From assembly GCA_949529445.1 (NCBI GenBank), contig CATISA010000119.1, positions 1 to 38,055 of the forward strand: a DNA stretch of 38,055 bases, given 5' to 3'. The DNA is from Alphaproteobacteria bacterium UBA4588. Lineage in GTDB: Bacteria; Pseudomonadota; Alphaproteobacteria; Puniceispirillales; Puniceispirillaceae. Positions 35,663 through 38,055 of this stretch are shown here, piece after piece; position 1 is the stretch's first letter; each line of letters begins with the position of its first letter. The position numbers and the translations under genes were made by a program. The notes below the pieces were generated by a model. It was not told the origin of the DNA and did no database searches. It saw nothing but the letters and a program-made list of their open reading frames with translations.

Positions 35663-37063
35663 ATGCCAATACTTGATTATGATAATGGGCTTGCAGACGA
35701 TGAACTGACATCTCGCCTGTTATATTTTTGTAATGTAGATGAGGCAGATGATTTTATTGCGTCTTTGAGTGAAAGCCAGCAACGCTGGCTGTCGGATACT
35801 GGATTTAAGGCGCGTGCTGGAAACACCTCCCTACTTCCCGGTGATGATGGCGGGCTTGATGCGGCACTGGCCATTACATCTGATAGCGTCATCTGGCAGA
35901 GCGCGGCCACAGCAGACGTCCTTCCAGAAGGACGCTGGAAGCCACAATGTGTATCAGGCCAGTCACTTGCTGCCATCCAGCTTGGCTGGGGGATGGCACA
36001 ATACCGATACGCGCCTCATAAGCCAAAAAAACAAAAGCGTGCTCACCTTTGCCTTAGCGCCACCGAATACGACAAGGTTGCACAAGCTGAACTGCTTGGC
36101 ACGCATATCTGCCGCGAGCTGATTAATCAGCCTGCCAATATCATGACCCCAGCTGCCCTTGCTGATGCTGCCTGCGATATAGCCGCCCATTTCGGTGCAG
36201 ATGTAAAAGTGATTTCAGGCAAGGCACTCCCTGCTTATGCGCCTGCTTTGCATATCGTCGGACGCGCCGCTGAAATTAAGCCGCGGATGGTTGATATGCG
36301 CTGGGGAACAGATGGTCCGGCTATTACACTTGTGGGGAAGGGGATTACATTCGATTCTGGCGGGCTTGATATCAAGCCCTCTAAAGGCATGGAAATTATG
36401 AAGAAGGATATGGGCGGCGCTGCTCACGTGCTTGGCCTGGCAGCAGCGATTATGGCGGCAGGTCTTAGGGTACGGTTACGGGTCCTCGTTGCCGCAGCTG
36501 AAAATGCTGTCTCGGAAAAATCCATGCGCCCACTTGATAGTATCGCCACAGCGGCCGGTATTATGGTTGAGGTGGGCAACACCGATGCAGAAGGCCGACT
36601 TGTGCTTGCCGATGCATTGTATCATGCCCTCACAGACGATGATGCGCCACATCCCGATTTCTTAATTGATTTTGCAACGCTTACCGGCGCAGCGCGTGTT
36701 GCTCTGGGAACAGAATGCCCCGCTCTGTTCTGCAATCAGCAGGAAACAGCAACAGCTCTCATGCGCGCTGGTGAAGCCTTGCATGATCCTATCTGGCAAT
36801 TACCGTTATTTGAATCATATGACAGATTCCTTGATACCGGTCAGGCGGGGCTATCCAGTACAGGGTCTGGCAGCGGGTATGGCGGCGCCATTACAGCGGC
36901 TCTTTTTTTGCGTCGTTTTACCGGCCGTGATGTCAACTGGGCGCATGTTGATGTAATGGCATGGAATATTTCCAGCCGTGCTGGCAGGCCAAAAGGTGGT
37001 GAAGCCATGGGGCTGCGTGCCACGTTCCACCATATTTCAGAGTTAGCTGACACAACCACCTAA
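35663..37063 (+). CDS. M17 leucyl aminopeptidase family protein
   Basis: This is a two-metal cytosolic aminopeptidase of 466 residues that removes N-terminal residues from peptides. The catalytic domain shows VGKGITFDSGG with Lys226 and Asp231, KKDMGGAAHV with Asp249, and the signature NTDAEGRL at 306-313 with Asp308, Glu310 and Arg312. These are the expected two-metal and catalytic residues. The N-terminal domain is short and poorly conserved, as in the alphaproteobacterial variant of the family, and the usual ENMPSG-like segment reads ENAVSEKSMRP. AAGGA precedes the start, overlapping the MATE stop. Its last base is directly followed by the last base of the convergent dehydrogenase. Confidence 0.93.
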   Translation: MPILDYDNGLADDELTSRLLYFCNVDEADDFIASLSESQQRWLSDTGFKARAGNTSLLPGDDGGLDAALAITSDSVIWQSAATADVLPEGRWKPQCVSGQSLAAIQLGWGMAQYRYAPHKPKKQKRAHLCLSATEYDKVAQAELLGTHICRELINQPANIMTPAALADAACDIAAHFGADVKVISGKALPAYAPALHIVGRAAEIKPRMVDMRWGTDGPAITLVGKGITFDSGGLDIKPSKGMEIMKKDMGGAAHVLGLAAAIMAAGLRVRLRVLVAAAENAVSEKSMRPLDSIATAAGIMVEVGNTDAEGRLVLADALYHALTDDDAPHPDFLIDFATLTGAARVALGTECPALFCNQQETATALMRAGEALHDPIWQLPLFESYDRFLDTGQAGLSSTGSGSGYGGAITAALFLRRFTGRDVNWAHVDVMAWNISSRAGRPKGGEAMGLRATFHHISELADTTT

Positions 37064-38008
37064 TTAATATCCGCGCTGCCTGTCTACCAAATTGGCCGGA
37101 ACATGTCCGGCCTGCATTGCCATTATTGCGTCTGCTACCTGCTGCGCCGCCGTCTCAGGATTTGTCTGAGCTGCAACATGCGGCCAGATTGTAATACGTG
37201 ACTCATCCCAGAAAGGGTGATTATCTGGAAGCGGCTCATGTTCAAAGACATCCAATGTTGCCCCTGCAATATGGCCCGAGACAATTGCCTGCAACAAAGC
37301 CGCCTCATCAACCTGTGCGCCGCGGCCACCATTAATGAAATAGGCACCGCGCGGCATTGCAGCAAATGCGTCGGCACCAAAAATATGCCAGGTTTCGTCT
37401 GTTAAGGGTAAAATACAAACATGGAGCTGACAGGTGCTAAGTAGCTTATCAAAGCCCGCATGGCCATGATGCATTGTAATGACACCAGCTTGCGGGCGCT
37501 CAGACCGGCTCCAGCCATGCACCTGAAATCCGATATCGGCAAGCCGCGTGGCAATCATAGAGCCAATCGCACCCATGCCATAAACAGCAAGGGGAAGCCC
37601 TCTTGTCTGACGCTGGCTATGCGATGAGAAAATACGCTGGCGCGCCTGTTCACGGTACATAGGACCATCACGCAGATGGTCGAGTGCTGCCAGAATGACC
37701 CACTGGCTTAGCGCATGTGACATATCAGGATCGACAATCCTGATCAGGGGAATATCATCTGGTAATTTTCCTGGTACCATCAAATGGTCAACACCCTGAC
37801 CAAGCGAGACAGCTAATTTAAGCTGAGAGAGTTCAGCAAGTCGGCCGTCGGGTGGACCCCAAACAAGCGCAATTTCAGCATCATCTGCTGCGTTGTCTGC
37901 AAGCGGAACAAGCTGACAGCCCGGCAAATAAGCAGTCAGCCGCATCTGCCAGCCATGCTGCCGCTCATCAGTCTTATCCCCATCATGATAGGCAATAAGA
38001 CAGGTCAT
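37064..38008 (-). CDS. ghrA: D-isomer 2-hydroxyacid dehydrogenase (GhrA-like glyoxylate/hydroxypyruvate reductase)
   Basis: It reduces glyoxylate or hydroxypyruvate with NAD(P)H in the cytosol. It has 314 residues. The nucleotide-binding GMGAIGS lies at 144-150, and the catalytic triad is Arg229 (INGGRG), Glu258 (FEHEPLP) and His277 (WPHVAA). The N-terminal VWGPPDGRLAELSQLKLAVSLGQGVDHL is typical of GhrA. The gene ends directly against the aminopeptidase stop (TAA/TTA, no gap). The 47 bases beyond its start hold a possible plus-strand ATG at 38027, too short to judge. Substrate preference within the family is inferred. Confidence 0.9.
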   Translation of the reverse strand: MTCLIAYHDGDKTDERQHGWQMRLTAYLPGCQLVPLADNAADDAEIALVWGPPDGRLAELSQLKLAVSLGQGVDHLMVPGKLPDDIPLIRIVDPDMSHALSQWVILAALDHLRDGPMYREQARQRIFSSHSQRQTRGLPLAVYGMGAIGSMIATRLADIGFQVHGWSRSERPQAGVITMHHGHAGFDKLLSTCQLHVCILPLTDETWHIFGADAFAAMPRGAYFINGGRGAQVDEAALLQAIVSGHIAGATLDVFEHEPLPDNHPFWDESRITIWPHVAAQTNPETAAQQVADAIMAMQAGHVPANLVDRQRGY

Positions 38009-38055
38009 GCTAGTGCTGAGCCTGAGATGAGTGAAGACACTTCAGAGCATCCTGA

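Noticed and set aside
38027-38055. Possible start of a plus-strand gene at the window edge (ATG AGT GAA)
   Set aside because: Only nine codons are visible and there is no clear ribosome-binding site, so it cannot be told from chance.
1-38055. CRISPR arrays, insertion sequences, tRNA/rRNA genes, phage remnants
   Set aside because: No regularly spaced repeats, transposase or integrase-like frames, cloverleaf-like segments or long terminal repeats were seen.

Overview
The window looks like a chromosomal segment of a free-living, probably marine alphaproteobacterium. It has roughly balanced base composition (judged by eye), densely packed genes, and gene orders typical of that class: an ECF sigma factor followed by a ChrR-type cupin anti-sigma factor; hemC-hemD-(mitofilin-position gene)-hemY; tsaD-gpsA-EVE; and an arylesterase divergent from a YbbA/YbbP-like ABC system. 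The overall set resembles SAR116/Puniceispirillum-like genomes, but that placement is inference from memory. No tRNA, rRNA, CRISPR array, insertion sequence, phage gene or attachment site was seen.

Layout. 1-1214 (+): ECF sigma factor and cupin anti-sigma factor. 1231-2372 (-): DUF3429 membrane protein and periplasmic GDSL esterase. 2462-5784 (+): ABC ATPase and ten-helix permease of the YbbA/YbbP type. 5868-7088 (+): argG. 7103-7784: a small putative exported protein and a 457-base gene-poor stretch leading into sodB (7785-8393, +). 8608-13400: a run of single genes for small-molecule redox and salvage: gabD-type succinate-semialdehyde dehydrogenase, a beta-hydroxyacid dehydrogenase, hpt, an AcuI/YhdH-type reductase and a rhodanese. 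13503-19611 (-): a complete branched-chain-amino-acid-type ABC importer (livK, G, F, H, M in transcription order) with a second beta-hydroxyacid dehydrogenase as the last gene of the run.

19796-28175 (-) is a long co-oriented block. In transcription order it is gcvT, gcvH, gcvP (glycine cleavage), hemC, hemD (tetrapyrrole synthesis), a short mitofilin-position membrane/coiled-coil protein, and a HemY-like TPR protein. 28524-31139 (+): tsaD, gpsA and an EVE-domain gene. 31149-34107 (-): an ArnT-like lipid glycosyltransferase, a GT2 polyprenyl-phosphate glycosyltransferase and a LAB_N membrane protein, which together look like an envelope glycolipid-modification set. 34325-37063 (+): a MATE exporter and an M17 leucyl aminopeptidase. 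37064-38008 (-): a GhrA-like 2-hydroxyacid dehydrogenase.

Most of the window is recognisable core metabolism, and I found no clearly novel multi-gene system. The most interesting departures are: an anti-sigma factor whose N-terminal zinc ligands are mostly replaced while its cupin ligands are intact; a mitofilin-position protein that stops where the conserved C-terminal domain should begin; the junction of the glycine-cleavage genes to hemCD; a dehydrogenase appended to the liv operon; and a terminator-like hairpin on the minus strand upstream of sodB with no gene to serve.
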